NCBI GenBank assembly: GCA_948805675.1
Contig: CAQIBN010000001.1
Location: forward strand, 234,984-298,983
DNA: 64,000 bases
Reading direction: 5' to 3'
Source of the DNA: an uncultured Clostridia bacterium
Lineage (GTDB): Bacteria > Bacillota > Clostridia > TANB77 > CAG-508
Position numbers and translations under genes: made by a program. The notes below the pieces were generated by a model, which saw only the letters and a list, made by a program, of their open reading frames with translations, was not told where the DNA came from and made no database searches. The stretch's first letter is position 1; each line of letters begins with the position of its first letter. Below, piece by piece: positions 36,275-46,624 of this stretch.

Positions 36275-36709
36275 TTAATTATTTTTTATTGCATTTCTTG
36301 CAAGCTCATCACATCTATTATTAAATTTATTATCACTATGTCCTTTTACTTTTATAAATTTAACTTCATGAGTTTTAGTAAGATTATATAATTCTTGCCA
36401 AAGTTCTTTATTTTTAACATCAGTATTTCCAGCAGTTTTCCAATTCTTTTTTACCCAATTATATATCCAACCTTGATTAAATGCATTAACAACATAAGCA
36501 CTATCACTATATAAATTAACTTTGCAAGGATATTTTAATAATTTTAATCCTTCAATTACAGCACTTATTTCCATAATATTATTGGTTGTGTTTTTACTAT
36601 ATCCTGAAATTTCTTTTGAAACATCTTTAAACATTAAAATAGTTCCCCAGCCTCCAGGACCAGGATTTCCAGAACATGCTCCATCAGTATATATTGTAAC
36701 TTCTTCCAT
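36275..36709 (-). CDS. rnhA: Ribonuclease HI
   Basis: 144 residues. Cleaves RNA in RNA:DNA hybrids. The acidic catalytic residues are all visible: Asp in I-Y-T-D-G-A-C-S-G-N-P-G-P-G-G-W-G, Glu in N-N-I-M-E-I-S-A-V, Asp in L-Y-S-D-S-A-Y-V-V and Asp in N-R-C-D-E-L-A-R, plus the basic W-V-K-K-N-W-K handle. RBS AAAGGAG upstream. First core gene after the island; it diverges from tmcAL. Confidence 0.95.
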   Translation of the reverse strand: MEEVTIYTDGACSGNPGPGGWGTILMFKDVSKEISGYSKNTTNNIMEISAVIEGLKLLKYPCKVNLYSDSAYVVNAFNQGWIYNWVKKNWKTAGNTDVKNKELWQELYNLTKTHEVKFIKVKGHSDNKFNNRCDELARNAIKNN

Positions 36710-36859
36710 AATTTATTAACTCCTTTCAAAATTTGCACATGTTTTACATCTCTAATGTGCAAAAAAACTATTGGAACTTTTTCTAATTTGTGATATTATA
36801 TCAGTAAACTGAAAGCATGTCTAGAGCAAAAATTGTTATGTTAGAGAGGTGATGAAATT

Positions 36860-38092
36860 TTGGCTAGAGTTTTAGGAATAATTGCAGAATATAATCCTTT
36901 TCATAATGGTCATTTATACCATTTACAAAAATCCATACAAGAAACTGATAGTGATTATGTTATAGCTATAATAAGTGGTAATTTTGTGCAAAGAGGTAAT
37001 AGTTCTGTAATAAATAAATGGAAAAAAGCAGAGATGGCATTAAAAAGTGGTGTTAATTTAGTAATAGAATTGCCAACTATTTATAGTATTTCAAGTGCAG
37101 AAAACTTTGCTTTTGGAGCTATAAAGATATTAAATGAATTAAAAATTGTAAAATCTGTTTCTTTTGGTACAGAAACAGGTGATATGGCAGCACTAAATAA
37201 TATTGCTAATTTATTAGTACAAGAACCAAAAAAATATCAATATATTTTACAAAATGAATTAAAAATGGGTGTATCTTTTCCTAAAGCAAGAGAAATTGCA
37301 GTACTAAAGGTTTTTAATGATAATAGAAGATATGGGAATATTATGTCTAGTCCTAATAATATACTAGCAATAGAATATTTAAAATCTATAAAAAGATTAA
37401 AAAGTTTTATGAAACCTCATTTAGTAAAAAGAGAAAGAGTTTTTTATAATGATGATGCAGTTGTAGATGATTTTGCAAGTGCAACAGCAATTAGAAGATT
37501 GCTTTCAAGAAATCAAACCGAAGATTTAAGCAGAGTTTTACCAAAAAGTAGTTATGAAATATTAATGGAAGAAATAAAAAAAGAAAATGTAGTATTAGAT
37601 ATAGCAAAATATGAAAAAGAAATAATTTATAATCTTAGAAAAATGTCATTAAAACAAATACAAAATATACCAGATGTATCAGAAGGGTTAGAACATGCAA
37701 TAAAAAATGCAGTAGGTTCATGTAATAATTTACCTGAATTATTAAATATGATTAAATCTAAAAGATATACAGGAACAAGATTACAAAGAATACTTATATG
37801 TTCACTTTTAGGAATTACTAAAAAGAATATGGAAAATTCAAAAAAAATAAGACCATATGTAAGAATTTTAGGAATGGATGAAAAAGGAAAACAGCTTATA
37901 TCTAAAATTACTAAGGCAAATCCAAAATTAGACATAATAACTTCTGTTAAAAAATTTACAGAGAATAATCATAATAAGTTTATTAAAGAAATGTTAGATA
38001 TAGATATTAATGCAACAGATATTTATACTTTAGCATATGGAAAGAATTCTTTTACAGGACTTGATTATACTAATAAGATAGTTACTATGTAG
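36860..38092 (+). CDS. tmcAL: tRNA(Met) cytidine acetate ligase (YlbM family)
   Basis: 410 residues. Makes N4-acetylcytidine at the wobble base of elongator tRNA(Met) from acetate and ATP in Firmicutes. Nucleotidyltransferase start L-G-I-I-A-E-Y-N-P-F-H-N-G-H with the H-x-G-H box, I-S-G-N-F-V-Q-R-G, and the A-T-A-I-R-R motif in the middle. TTG start preceded by GAGAGGTG. Full length and intact. Confidence 0.92.
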   Translation: MARVLGIIAEYNPFHNGHLYHLQKSIQETDSDYVIAIISGNFVQRGNSSVINKWKKAEMALKSGVNLVIELPTIYSISSAENFAFGAIKILNELKIVKSVSFGTETGDMAALNNIANLLVQEPKKYQYILQNELKMGVSFPKAREIAVLKVFNDNRRYGNIMSSPNNILAIEYLKSIKRLKSFMKPHLVKRERVFYNDDAVVDDFASATAIRRLLSRNQTEDLSRVLPKSSYEILMEEIKKENVVLDIAKYEKEIIYNLRKMSLKQIQNIPDVSEGLEHAIKNAVGSCNNLPELLNMIKSKRYTGTRLQRILICSLLGITKKNMENSKKIRPYVRILGMDEKGKQLISKITKANPKLDIITSVKKFTENNHNKFIKEMLDIDINATDIYTLAYGKNSFTGLDYTNKIVTM

Positions 38093-38113
38093 AGTTTAAT
38101 ATAAGTATTTAAC

Positions 38114-38145
38114 AAAAAAATTGTTTAAGTAAGGCAATTTTTTTG
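38114..38145 (+). terminator. Terminator after tmcAL
   Basis: AAAAAAATTG / CAATTTTTTT stem with an 11-nt loop and T-tail, close upstream of coaE. Confidence 0.65.
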
Positions 38146-38164
38146 TTTAGGAAAGGAATAAAAA

Positions 38165-38758
38165 TTGAAGATTATTGGAATAACTGGTAGTTCTGGAAGT
38201 GGAAAAAGTTTTATATCTAAAATTTTGTTAAATAAATATTATAATGTATTTATTATTGATGCTGACAAAATTGCAAAACAAATGTCTAGTATTGATACTT
38301 TATATTATAAAGAAATTGTAAACATATTTGGAAAAAATATAATAACTGAAGATTTAGAGATTAATAGAGTAATGCTTGCTGAAATTATATTTAGTGATGA
38401 TGAAAAAAGACAGAAATTAAATTCTATAACTTTTAAATATGTGGTGGATGAAATAAAAAATATAGTTAAATTAAATGTTGATAAAAATGTGATAGTAATT
38501 GATGCACCATTACTTTTTGAAAGTAATTTAGATAAAATATGTGATATCACTTTAGGAGTAGTATGTAATGAACATATTAAGATTGATAGGATTTGTTTGA
38601 GAGATAAATTAAGCATTAAACAAGCAAAAGATAGATTGAAGGTACAATTGAGTGATGAGGATTTAAAAGAAAAGTGTGATTATATTATTGAGAATAATAG
38701 TGATATAGATTGCCTTAATAAACAGTTGGAAGAGGCTCTTTTTTGTATTTCGATATAA
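38165..38758 (+). CDS. coaE: Dephospho-CoA kinase
   Basis: 197 residues; last step of coenzyme A synthesis. P-loop G-I-T-G-S-S-G-S-G-K-S-F, D-A-D-K-I-A-K in place of the usual D-A-D, V-I-D-A-P-L-L-F-E-S and the lid region R-D-K-L-S-I. TTG start with AGGAAAGG upstream. Cytosolic. Confidence 0.93.
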   Translation: MKIIGITGSSGSGKSFISKILLNKYYNVFIIDADKIAKQMSSIDTLYYKEIVNIFGKNIITEDLEINRVMLAEIIFSDDEKRQKLNSITFKYVVDEIKNIVKLNVDKNVIVIDAPLLFESNLDKICDITLGVVCNEHIKIDRICLRDKLSIKQAKDRLKVQLSDEDLKEKCDYIIENNSDIDCLNKQLEEALFCISI

Positions 38759-39007
38759 CATGATATTGACAAGTTTAGAGATTATATTGATTTATACAAG
38801 TTTAAATATAAATTTAATGCTAAGGTTTTATGAAATAGTATATTTAAAGTTCCATTTTTATTATATATTACTCTTTATTACCGACTTTGGAAGGTAATAT
38901 TGTGATTAATGTAATAGAGTTTGGAATGTATAAATATAGTACTTAATAAATGTAGTATATTAGTAATAAAAAATAAATAATGAAATAGTGGGAAGGAAGA
39001 TTTAGAA

Positions 39008-40204
39008 ATGAAAGAATTATTTGCAGATTTACATGTACATATAGGAAGAAGTGAAAATGGAAAACCAATAAAAATAACAGCTGCCAGAAGTTTAAATTTT
39101 GCTAATATTGCAAGAGAATGTGCGGATAGAAAAGGTATTAGTGTTGTTGGAATTATAGATTGTGCATCACCATATGTAATAGAAGATATAGAAAATTTTT
39201 TAAAAACAGGTGAGGCTTTTGAGATAGAAGATGGCGGTATTATATATAAAAATAAAGTATGTATAATTTTAGGAAGTGAAATAGAGACATCTGAAGTAAA
39301 TGATGAAGGTAAAACAGGAAGTGCACATAATTTATGCTATTTTCCTAAATTAAAAGATATAAAAGCTTTTTCTAATGAAATGAAAACACATATTAAAAAT
39401 ATGACATTAAGTTCACAAAGAGCAAATATTTCAGCATATGAATTATTAGATATTGTAGAGAAATATAATGGCATTTTAGTTCCTGCTCATGTTTTTACAC
39501 CTCATAAAAGCTTTTATGGAAATTGTACAGATAGAATGTCTAAAATTTTTAAAGAAAAGTTTCATAAAATACATACAATAGAACTAGGATTAAGCTCAGA
39601 TACTTTTTTAGCAGATGAAATATCAGAACTTGAAACAAAAACATTTTTAACAAATTCAGATGCACATTCTTTACCTAAAATTGCAAGAGAATATAACAAA
39701 ATTTTAATAGAAGATATTAGTTTTAAAGAATTGTTAATGGCTCTAAAAAATGAAAATGGAAGAAAGATTTTGTGTAATTATGGATTAGATCCAAAACTAG
39801 GAAAATATCATAGAACATTTTGTGAAGAATGTGGAAAGCCAATAGAAGGTGTAGCACCAGTATTTAAATGTAATGAATGTGAAGGTAAAAATATAACTAT
39901 GGGAGTTTTTGATAGAATAGAAGTAATTAAAGATAAAAACATAACTTCTAGTCCAGACTTTAGACCTCCATATATATATCAAATACCATTAACATTTATG
40001 CCTGGTCTAGGTAAAAAAACAATAGAGAAATTATTAGATAATTTTGAAACAGAGATGAATATTTTGCACAAGTTATCTTATGATGATATTGAAGGTGTAG
40101 TTGGTAGTAAAACTGCAAATGTAATAGTAAAATCTAGAGAAGGAAATGTGAATATCAAAGCAGGTGGCGGAGGTGTTTACGGCAAAGTTACTACAAAAGA
40201 TTAA
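39008..40204 (+). CDS. PHP-domain phosphoesterase, endonuclease Q-like
   Basis: 398 residues. The PHP metal site is visible: D-L-H-V-H-I-G near the N-terminus, G-I-I-D-C-A, G-S-E-I-E-T, P-A-H-V-F-T-P and S-D-A-H-S-L. After about residue 265 comes a C-x-x-C...C-x-x-C zinc finger (C-E-E-C-G, C-N-E-C) and a helix-hairpin-helix (M-P-G-L-G-K-K-T-I). This order is that of the TIGR00375/EndoQ group, which nicks DNA at deaminated bases in archaea and some Bacilli. RBS GGAAGGAAG. Activity is inferred. It ends in a glycine-rich tail. Confidence 0.8.
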   Translation: MKELFADLHVHIGRSENGKPIKITAARSLNFANIARECADRKGISVVGIIDCASPYVIEDIENFLKTGEAFEIEDGGIIYKNKVCIILGSEIETSEVNDEGKTGSAHNLCYFPKLKDIKAFSNEMKTHIKNMTLSSQRANISAYELLDIVEKYNGILVPAHVFTPHKSFYGNCTDRMSKIFKEKFHKIHTIELGLSSDTFLADEISELETKTFLTNSDAHSLPKIAREYNKILIEDISFKELLMALKNENGRKILCNYGLDPKLGKYHRTFCEECGKPIEGVAPVFKCNECEGKNITMGVFDRIEVIKDKNITSSPDFRPPYIYQIPLTFMPGLGKKTIEKLLDNFETEMNILHKLSYDDIEGVVGSKTANVIVKSREGNVNIKAGGGGVYGKVTTKD

Positions 40205-40422
40205 AATTAGTTCTAAATCTCATTTTATAGAATAGACATTATGTATAAGATATTTAGCATTATAATAAATAAGTTTTTTATAATGCTAAATATATGAGCT
40301 TAAAAATTTACTTTAGTAAATTTTGCAAAAGACAAATCTTTTGCTTATTTTAAACCATAGATAATTTATTTAAATTATAAAAGGATTTATGTAAGCTGAA
40401 AGGTATTTGTGGGAGGAATAAA

Positions 40423-41070
40423 ATGAGAAGAAACAATAGAAAATCAAGTAGTACATTAAAAAATGTTATTCTTAAGCATATAACTAATAATTTAAGAAGT
40501 TATACAATACTAGTTATTTTATTTTTAATAGGAATTATTATTGGGGTAATGTTTATTAATAATGTAAATGAATCTCAACAAGAGCAGTTACAAGGGTATA
40601 TCACAGGTTTCGTAAATTCCTTAAAAGGTGATTATCAAATAGATATGGCTAAATTATTAAAGACTTCTATAATAGATAATGTAAAAATTGCTATTATTTT
40701 ATGGTTTGTGAGTTCAACAGTAATAGGTGTTTTTGCAGTATATGGAATAATTGTATATAGAGGTTTTTGCATAGGATATACAGTAGCTTCAATTGTAGCA
40801 ACTTTAGGAACAGGAAAAGGAATTTTATTTTTAATAACATCATTATTGTTGCAAAATATTTTATTCATACCATGTATTATCTCATTAGGAGTAAGTGGAA
40901 TGAATTTGTATAAATCGATTATGAAAGATAAAAGAAGAGAAAATATAAAAACAGAAATTTATAGGCATACAATTTTCTCTGTAATGATGCTTATACTTCT
41001 TATTATTTCTTCATTTATAGAAACATATATTTCATCACCACTATTAATGTATACCGTTAAATATTTATAA
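40423..41070 (+). CDS. spoIIM: Stage II sporulation protein M
   Basis: 215 residues with five or so hydrophobic segments. In Bacillus and Clostridium SpoIIM works with SpoIID/SpoIIP in engulfment. The N-terminal basic stretch, first membrane helix (I-L-V-I-L-F-L-I-G-I-I-I-G) and the G-F-C-I-G-Y-T-V-A-S segment match the family. AGGAGG precedes ATG. It suggests descent from a spore former, though some non-sporing Clostridia keep it. Confidence 0.88.
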   Translation: MRRNNRKSSSTLKNVILKHITNNLRSYTILVILFLIGIIIGVMFINNVNESQQEQLQGYITGFVNSLKGDYQIDMAKLLKTSIIDNVKIAIILWFVSSTVIGVFAVYGIIVYRGFCIGYTVASIVATLGTGKGILFLITSLLLQNILFIPCIISLGVSGMNLYKSIMKDKRRENIKTEIYRHTIFSVMMLILLIISSFIETYISSPLLMYTVKYL

Positions 41071-41302
41071 CACAATACACAGACAGAGGATTTGAACTAA
41101 ATTTAATTATTAAAACATATTAGTTTAATCTAACCGAAATTCTATGTACTAATATTGGTCACTTTATAAATATTTGTAGAATTTTGTTAAAATGTATTTA
41201 CATTTTTTTATGAATCTGATATAACATATATAGTTTATGTTAATACGGTCTTACATATACCATAAATATGTAAAAATCTTAAAAAAGTAGGGGAGCTCTA
41301 AA

Positions 41303-42184
41303 ATGGAAAAACAAATAACACTTTTTTTGGAATTTCTTCAAAATGATAAGAAATTGTCAGATAATACACTTCAATCATACAAAAGAGATATTATGCAATA
41401 TCAAGCTTATGTTAATCTAAATAATATAAATTATTTAAAAGTTGATGAGAAAAAAATAAAAGAATACTTGCAATATTTACAAGAGATTGGTAAAAAATCA
41501 TCAACAGTATCTAGAAGTTTAGCTTCAATAAGATCATTTTATCAGTTCTTAGTAAGAACAAAAATCATATCTCAAGATCCAACAGAAAGTATTCAATCAC
41601 CAAAAATTGAAAAAAGAATACCAAGTATATTAACATCAAAGGAGATAGAACTATTATTAGATCAACCTAAAGATGTAGATTTAAAAGGTACAAGAGATAA
41701 AGCAATGCTTGAGTTTGCATATGCTACAGGAATGAGAGTTACAGAAATTATTTCTTTAAATATAGAAGATGTTAATTTAGAAGAGGGATATGTACTTTGT
41801 AAATTTGGTTCAAAACAAAGAAATATACCACTTGGTTCATTATCATTAAAAGCATTAAAGGAATACATAGAAGAATCAAGACCATATTTAATAAGAGATG
41901 AAAGTGTGAATGCACTTTTTGTTAATATAAATGGAAAGAGATTAACAAGACAAGGTTTTTGGAAAATAGTAAAATACTACAAAGAACAAGCTCATATAAC
42001 TAAAGAGATTACACCACATGTTTTAAGACATTCTTTTGCTACACATTTATTACAAAATGGAGCAGATTTAAAAGCAATACAAACAATGCTTGGACATTCA
42101 GATATATCATCAACACAAGTATATATGCAATTTCAAGATGAAGGTATAAAAAATGTATATAGAAAAGCTCATCCAAGAGCATAA
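41303..42184 (+). CDS. xerD: Tyrosine recombinase XerD
   Basis: 293 residues, the normal Xer length. Resolves chromosome dimers at dif. Catalytic set: Arg in A-T-G-M-R-V-T-E, Lys in the beta-hairpin, H-V-L-R-H-S-F-A-T-H, L-G-H-S-D-I-S-S-T-Q-V-Y-M. AGGGGAG precedes ATG. Unlike the element integrase at 3722 it lacks an arm-binding domain, and it lies beside spoIIM, the usual Clostridia neighbourhood. Confidence 0.93.
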   Translation: MEKQITLFLEFLQNDKKLSDNTLQSYKRDIMQYQAYVNLNNINYLKVDEKKIKEYLQYLQEIGKKSSTVSRSLASIRSFYQFLVRTKIISQDPTESIQSPKIEKRIPSILTSKEIELLLDQPKDVDLKGTRDKAMLEFAYATGMRVTEIISLNIEDVNLEEGYVLCKFGSKQRNIPLGSLSLKALKEYIEESRPYLIRDESVNALFVNINGKRLTRQGFWKIVKYYKEQAHITKEITPHVLRHSFATHLLQNGADLKAIQTMLGHSDISSTQVYMQFQDEGIKNVYRKAHPRA

Positions 42185-42488
42185 TATTTTATATTATTAA
42201 ATAGATATTTGCATAATCAAGAAAGTATTAAAAAATTTAACTTAAAAAATACTTATAAATTTATATGTAAGTTAATATAATTAATATTATTTTACAAAAT
42301 AATGATATATAATATATAAAAAATAAAAATGAAGGGGCTGTAAAAAAGTCCCTTTTTTTATGACATTACTCATTTTACCAAAAAAGTTTAATTAATTAAT
42401 ACATAAGTAATAAAAAATATAAATTTATTATAAGCACGAATTTTATAAAACCTAATTTTATAAATATTCTGATAACATAAAAAATCAC
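42185..42488. other. A/T-rich intergenic stretch after xerD
   Basis: About 300 bp. Apart from the terminator at 42332-42360 I see nothing else in it. Confidence 0.5.
42332..42360 (+). terminator. Terminator after xerD
   Basis: AGGGGCT / AGTCCCT stem with one G-T pair, followed by seven T. Confidence 0.75.
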
Positions 42489-42517
42489 TTGACAGTTTAC
42501 AATAATACATATAAAAT
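42489..42517 (+). promoter_or_regulatory. rny promoter
   Basis: Consensus -35 TTGACA (42489-42494), 17-nt spacer, -10 TAAAAT (42512-42517). Confidence 0.7.
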
Positions 42518-42605
42518 ATAATTGTGAGTTGAAATATATTCTTAAATAAATTATATATATTTTTATACTGAACATTGAAAATTAAATAGAAAGAGGTGTG
42601 AGATT

Positions 42606-44147
42606 ATGCAATATGTAATCTATATCGCCATTTTTTTAATCTCAGCAGTAATATTTACAATGGTAGGAGTTACAATAAGAAAGAAAATAGCTGAATCAAA
42701 AATGAAAAGTGCAGAATTAGAAGCTAAAAGAATAATCGATTCAGCAGTTAGAGATGCAGAAAATAAGAAAAAAGAAGAAATCTTCAAAGCTAAAGAAGAA
42801 ATTATGAATGCAAGAAGAGAATTAGACCAGGAGATTAAAGAAAGAAGAGGCGAAGTACTTTTACAAGAAAGAAGAATTGTTCAAAAAGAAGAAAATTTAG
42901 AAAATAGAACAAATAGCTTAGAGAAAAAAGAAAAAGATTTAGAATTCAAAAATCAAAAATTAGATGAGAAAACTAAAGAAATCGAAAATACTTTAGAAAA
43001 GCAGATAGAAGAATTGCAAAGAATCTCTGGATTATCAAAAGATGAAGCTAAAAAGCAATTATTATCAGAAGTGGAAAAGGATTTGACACTAGAAAAGGCT
43101 AATCTTATTAAAGAATATGAAACTAAAATTAAAGAAAATTCAGAGAAAACAGCTAAAGAACTAATTAGTTATGCTATACAAAAATGTGCAGCAGACCATA
43201 CTTCTGAAACAACAGTGTCTATTGTTTCATTGCCAAATGATGATATGAAAGGTAGAATTATTGGTAGGGAAGGAAGAAATATTAAAGCATTAGAAACATT
43301 AACAGGGATAGATTTAATTATAGATGACACTCCAGAGGCAGTTGTTATTTCTGGATTTGACCCATTAAGAAGAGAAGTAGCAAAACTTGCATTAGAGAAA
43401 TTAATTAATGATGGAAGAATACATCCAGCAAAAATCGAAGAGATGGTTGAAAAAGCTAAAGAAGAAATTGAAGCTGTTATAAAAGAAGAAGGAGAACGAG
43501 CAGTATTAGAAACAGGAGTAGCTTCGTTACATCCAGATTTAGTTAAGTTAATTGGTAAATTAAAGTATAGAACAAGTTATGGACAAAATGTATTAAATCA
43601 CTCAATAGAAGTTTCTAACTTAGCTAGAATAATGGCAGAAGAGTTAGGACTAGATCCAAAACTTGCAAGAAGAGCAGGTCTATTACATGATATAGGTAAA
43701 GCATTAGATCATGATATGGAAGGTACTCATGTAGAAATTGGTGTAGATGTACTAAAAAAATATAAAGAGAATGAAATGGTTATAAATGCAGTTCACGCAC
43801 ATCATGGAGATGTTGAACCAAAAACAATAGAAGCTGTATTAGTGCAAGCAGCTGATGCGATTTCTGCTTCAAGACCAGGTGCAAGAAGAGAAACATTAGA
43901 AACATACATAAAACGTTTAGAACAATTAGAACAAATAGCAGATTCTTTTGAAGGTGTAGAGAAATCTTTTGCAATACAAGCTGGTAGAGAAGTTAGAATT
44001 GTTGTTAAACCAGATAAAGTTAATGATGCACAAATGACTTTAATGGCAAGAGATATTGCTAAAAGAGTAGAAAATGAAATGGAATATCCAGGTCAAATTA
44101 AAGTTAATATTATAAGAGAAACAAGAGTTATAGAATATGCAAAATAA
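42606..44147 (+). CDS. rny: Ribonuclease Y
   Basis: 513 residues. Membrane-anchored endoribonuclease that starts mRNA decay in Firmicutes. One N-terminal membrane helix, a long charged coiled coil (about 30-200), a KH domain (G-R-I-I-G-R-E-G-R-N-I-K-A-L-E) and an HD domain with L-H-D-I-G-K-A and H-A-H-H-G-D. GAAAGAGGTG precedes ATG. Fully intact, no CGG. Confidence 0.97.
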   Translation: MQYVIYIAIFLISAVIFTMVGVTIRKKIAESKMKSAELEAKRIIDSAVRDAENKKKEEIFKAKEEIMNARRELDQEIKERRGEVLLQERRIVQKEENLENRTNSLEKKEKDLEFKNQKLDEKTKEIENTLEKQIEELQRISGLSKDEAKKQLLSEVEKDLTLEKANLIKEYETKIKENSEKTAKELISYAIQKCAADHTSETTVSIVSLPNDDMKGRIIGREGRNIKALETLTGIDLIIDDTPEAVVISGFDPLRREVAKLALEKLINDGRIHPAKIEEMVEKAKEEIEAVIKEEGERAVLETGVASLHPDLVKLIGKLKYRTSYGQNVLNHSIEVSNLARIMAEELGLDPKLARRAGLLHDIGKALDHDMEGTHVEIGVDVLKKYKENEMVINAVHAHHGDVEPKTIEAVLVQAADAISASRPGARRETLETYIKRLEQLEQIADSFEGVEKSFAIQAGREVRIVVKPDKVNDAQMTLMARDIAKRVENEMEYPGQIKVNIIRETRVIEYAK

Positions 44148-44211
44148 AATATAATATTAAAATTTCTTAATAATTTAATATTGATGAGATATTATTTTGA
44201 TATGAGAAAAG

Positions 44212-44244
44212 GACAGTACTTCGAAAATAAGTACTGTCTTTTTC
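44212..44244 (+). terminator. Terminator after rny
   Basis: GACAGTACTT / AAGTACTGTC perfect 10-bp stem followed by TTTTT. Confidence 0.85.
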
Positions 44245-44353
44245 GAATCATTAACCTAGTATGGGGGTATAACTTGTGTAGATTTTCACAAGGAAAATTG
44301 ACTAAAATTTCCCATCCTTGATGGGGTAAACAGAACAAATGGAGGTAAAAAAT

Positions 44354-45874
44354 ATGAAGAAGATAGTATTAGGGGCACTTTTCTTAAGTATATTACATTC
44401 TATCTTGTTTTATGGACAAGATTTTGGAGTGTCAGTGGTGTTATTTGTATTACCAATGTTACTACTAATTATGTATTCATTGTATAGTAAAAATAAAGTG
44501 AAAAATGCAAAAGCTTTTATATTAAGTATTCCAATAACACTGTTAAGTTTAACATATGCACTATTTAATAATGGAGTTTTAAATTTTATAAATATGATAG
44601 CAATTATTGTACTTACAACTACAATGATAACTTGGGCTATATATGATAAATTCAAATTTAGAGATGCATTTTGTAAATTGTTTTCTATAGTATTTAAACC
44701 TTTTGCTAGTATTGTAGAAGGTGTTAGAGTAATATCTAATAATTTATTTAAAAGAGAAGAAAATGTGATACAGGTAAATAAAAAGCCTATAAAAGAAAGA
44801 AAAGTTATAAAACAAATAATAATAGGTCTTGTTATTTCATTACCATTATTAATAATTATACTTGCATTACTTATTTCAGCAGATACAATTTTTGCAGAGA
44901 TTTTAGAACCTATTAAGTATGTTATTATGAATATATTTAATATAAAATTTTTAAGTTCTATATATTTTAGAGCTATTTTTATAATTTTAATATTTATCTA
45001 TGTTGTTGCATTTATTTGCAGTATGTTAAAGATGGATTCAAACAAAAAAGTAAACAATTCAAAAGGAATAAATATGCAAAATATTACAATGAATACAGTA
45101 TTAACAATTTTAAATATAGTTTATTTCTTATTTAGTATTGTCCAATTTATATATTTATTTACAAGTTTAGGAACAAATGATAATTTTGATTATGCTACAT
45201 ATGCAAGAAGAGGATTTTTCCAATTAATGTTTGTAACATTAATCAATTTTGTAATAATTATTATTACAAGTTTAAATAAACGTGAAACTACAAAAGGAAT
45301 AAATATTTATACAAAAATTATGAATATGTTATTAATAGTGTTTACAATAATAATGATTTTGTCCTCTTTCTTAAGAATGTATTTATATGAACAAGAATAT
45401 GGATATACATTCCTAAGATTATTAGTGTATTTTATTTTATTAACAGAATTAATACTTGCAATACCTACTTTTGTATATATATTTAATAAAAAAATAAGTT
45501 TATTAAAATATTATATAGTAATAATATCTACAATGCTTGTTTTACTTAATTTTACAAATGTAGATAGAACAATTGCTAGAAGAAATGTAGATAAATACAT
45601 ATCAGAAATTAATTTAAAAGATGATGAAGCCAAAATAGATATTAAATATTTAAAGAGATTATCTGTAGATGCTATACCAGAGATTGTCAGATTATACCAA
45701 AATACATCTGATGTATTATTAAAAAATAATATAGAAAGATATTTAAAATATAATCCAAAAATTGTATTAAGAACTAATAAAAAGATTAGAGATTTATTTG
45801 AAAATAAGAATTTTCAGGAATTTAATTTATCTCAATATGAAGCTAAAAAAGCAATACAAAGCTTAGATTTATAA
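44354..45874 (+). CDS. DUF4173/DUF4153-type multi-pass membrane protein
   Basis: 506 residues, about 11 hydrophobic segments with a soluble C-terminal tail of ~100 residues. Y-A-R-R-G-F-F-Q-L in the central region is the motif typical of DUF4173 proteins. Function unknown. I start at ATG 44354 because GGAGG is 8 nt upstream; an ATG at 44339 overlaps that site. Confidence 0.7.
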   Translation: MKKIVLGALFLSILHSILFYGQDFGVSVVLFVLPMLLLIMYSLYSKNKVKNAKAFILSIPITLLSLTYALFNNGVLNFINMIAIIVLTTTMITWAIYDKFKFRDAFCKLFSIVFKPFASIVEGVRVISNNLFKREENVIQVNKKPIKERKVIKQIIIGLVISLPLLIIILALLISADTIFAEILEPIKYVIMNIFNIKFLSSIYFRAIFIILIFIYVVAFICSMLKMDSNKKVNNSKGINMQNITMNTVLTILNIVYFLFSIVQFIYLFTSLGTNDNFDYATYARRGFFQLMFVTLINFVIIIITSLNKRETTKGINIYTKIMNMLLIVFTIIMILSSFLRMYLYEQEYGYTFLRLLVYFILLTELILAIPTFVYIFNKKISLLKYYIVIISTMLVLLNFTNVDRTIARRNVDKYISEINLKDDEAKIDIKYLKRLSVDAIPEIVRLYQNTSDVLLKNNIERYLKYNPKIVLRTNKKIRDLFENKNFQEFNLSQYEAKKAIQSLDL

Positions 45875-45943
45875 GTAAGTAGAGAATATAAATAATCACT
45901 AAAATAACCACTTTATCATAGATTATGATGAGGTGGTTATTTT

Positions 45944-46469
45944 ATGAATTATGAAGAATTAAATATGATAGTTAGTGAACTAGATGAGGTTCCATTCCCT
46001 GAGGTAAAATATGTAGTAAAAAATCCAATGTATGCAAATTTATTGTATGATGATTTATCTGGAGAGCTCGGGGAGTTATCTGCTATTACACAATACATAT
46101 ATGAACATATTGAAATTGTAAGTTTTCCAGAGTTAAGTGGGATTATGTTAAAAATAGCTATTCAAGAAATGAAACACTTGAATTTAGTTGGCGAATTAAT
46201 AAAAAGGTTAGGCAAAAATGCATATTTCATAGATAGTAAAGGGGTAAATTGGAATAGCAAATATGTAAAATATAATTTTGATAATATTATTAACACTATG
46301 AAATATAATATAGAAACAGAGAAAGTTGCAATAGAACGGATATAATAGAGCTATAAGTTATACAAGGAATCAGGATATAAGAAGATTATTAAATAGAATT
46401 ATAATGGATGAAAAAAATCATATAAAAGTGTTTAATAAGATAATAGAAGGTGTACAAAAAAATAAATAA
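45944..46469 (+). CDS. Ferritin-like diiron protein, read through one +1 shift at CGG
   Basis: Four-helix ferritin-like protein, 174 residues after the shift. Helix 1 carries S-G-E-L-G-E-L-S-A-I-T-Q-Y, helix 2 the E-M-K-H ligand pair, helix 3 E-T-E-K-V-A-I-E. There codon 132 is CGG (46337-46339), and the zero frame stops two codons later. The +1 frame reads E-G-Y-N-R-A-I-S-Y-T and helix 4 with the second ligand pair D-E-K-N-H-I-K-V-F, then TAA at 46467. Without the shift one of the two iron-ligand helices would be missing. Its start lies in a short gap after DUF4173. The exact family (rubrerythrin, Mn-catalase or bacterioferritin-like) is undecided; a role in oxidant or iron handling is likely. 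Confidence 0.82.
46337..46339 (+). other. CGG +1 shift site in the ferritin-like gene
   Basis: GAA|CGG|A. The +1 frame supplies the fourth helix with its E-x-x-H metal ligands. Confidence 0.88.
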
Positions 46470-46624
46470 GTATTTTTTTATTCCTTAAAAAATATGAATC
46501 ATAAAAACACATGTATAATTATATGAATTTAAAATTAATAGATTATTCATAAATATTTTTTGTTTATAAAAATAGTAATAAAAAGTTCTTACCTAAAATA
46601 AAATTATTTTAGGAGGGGATTTTT

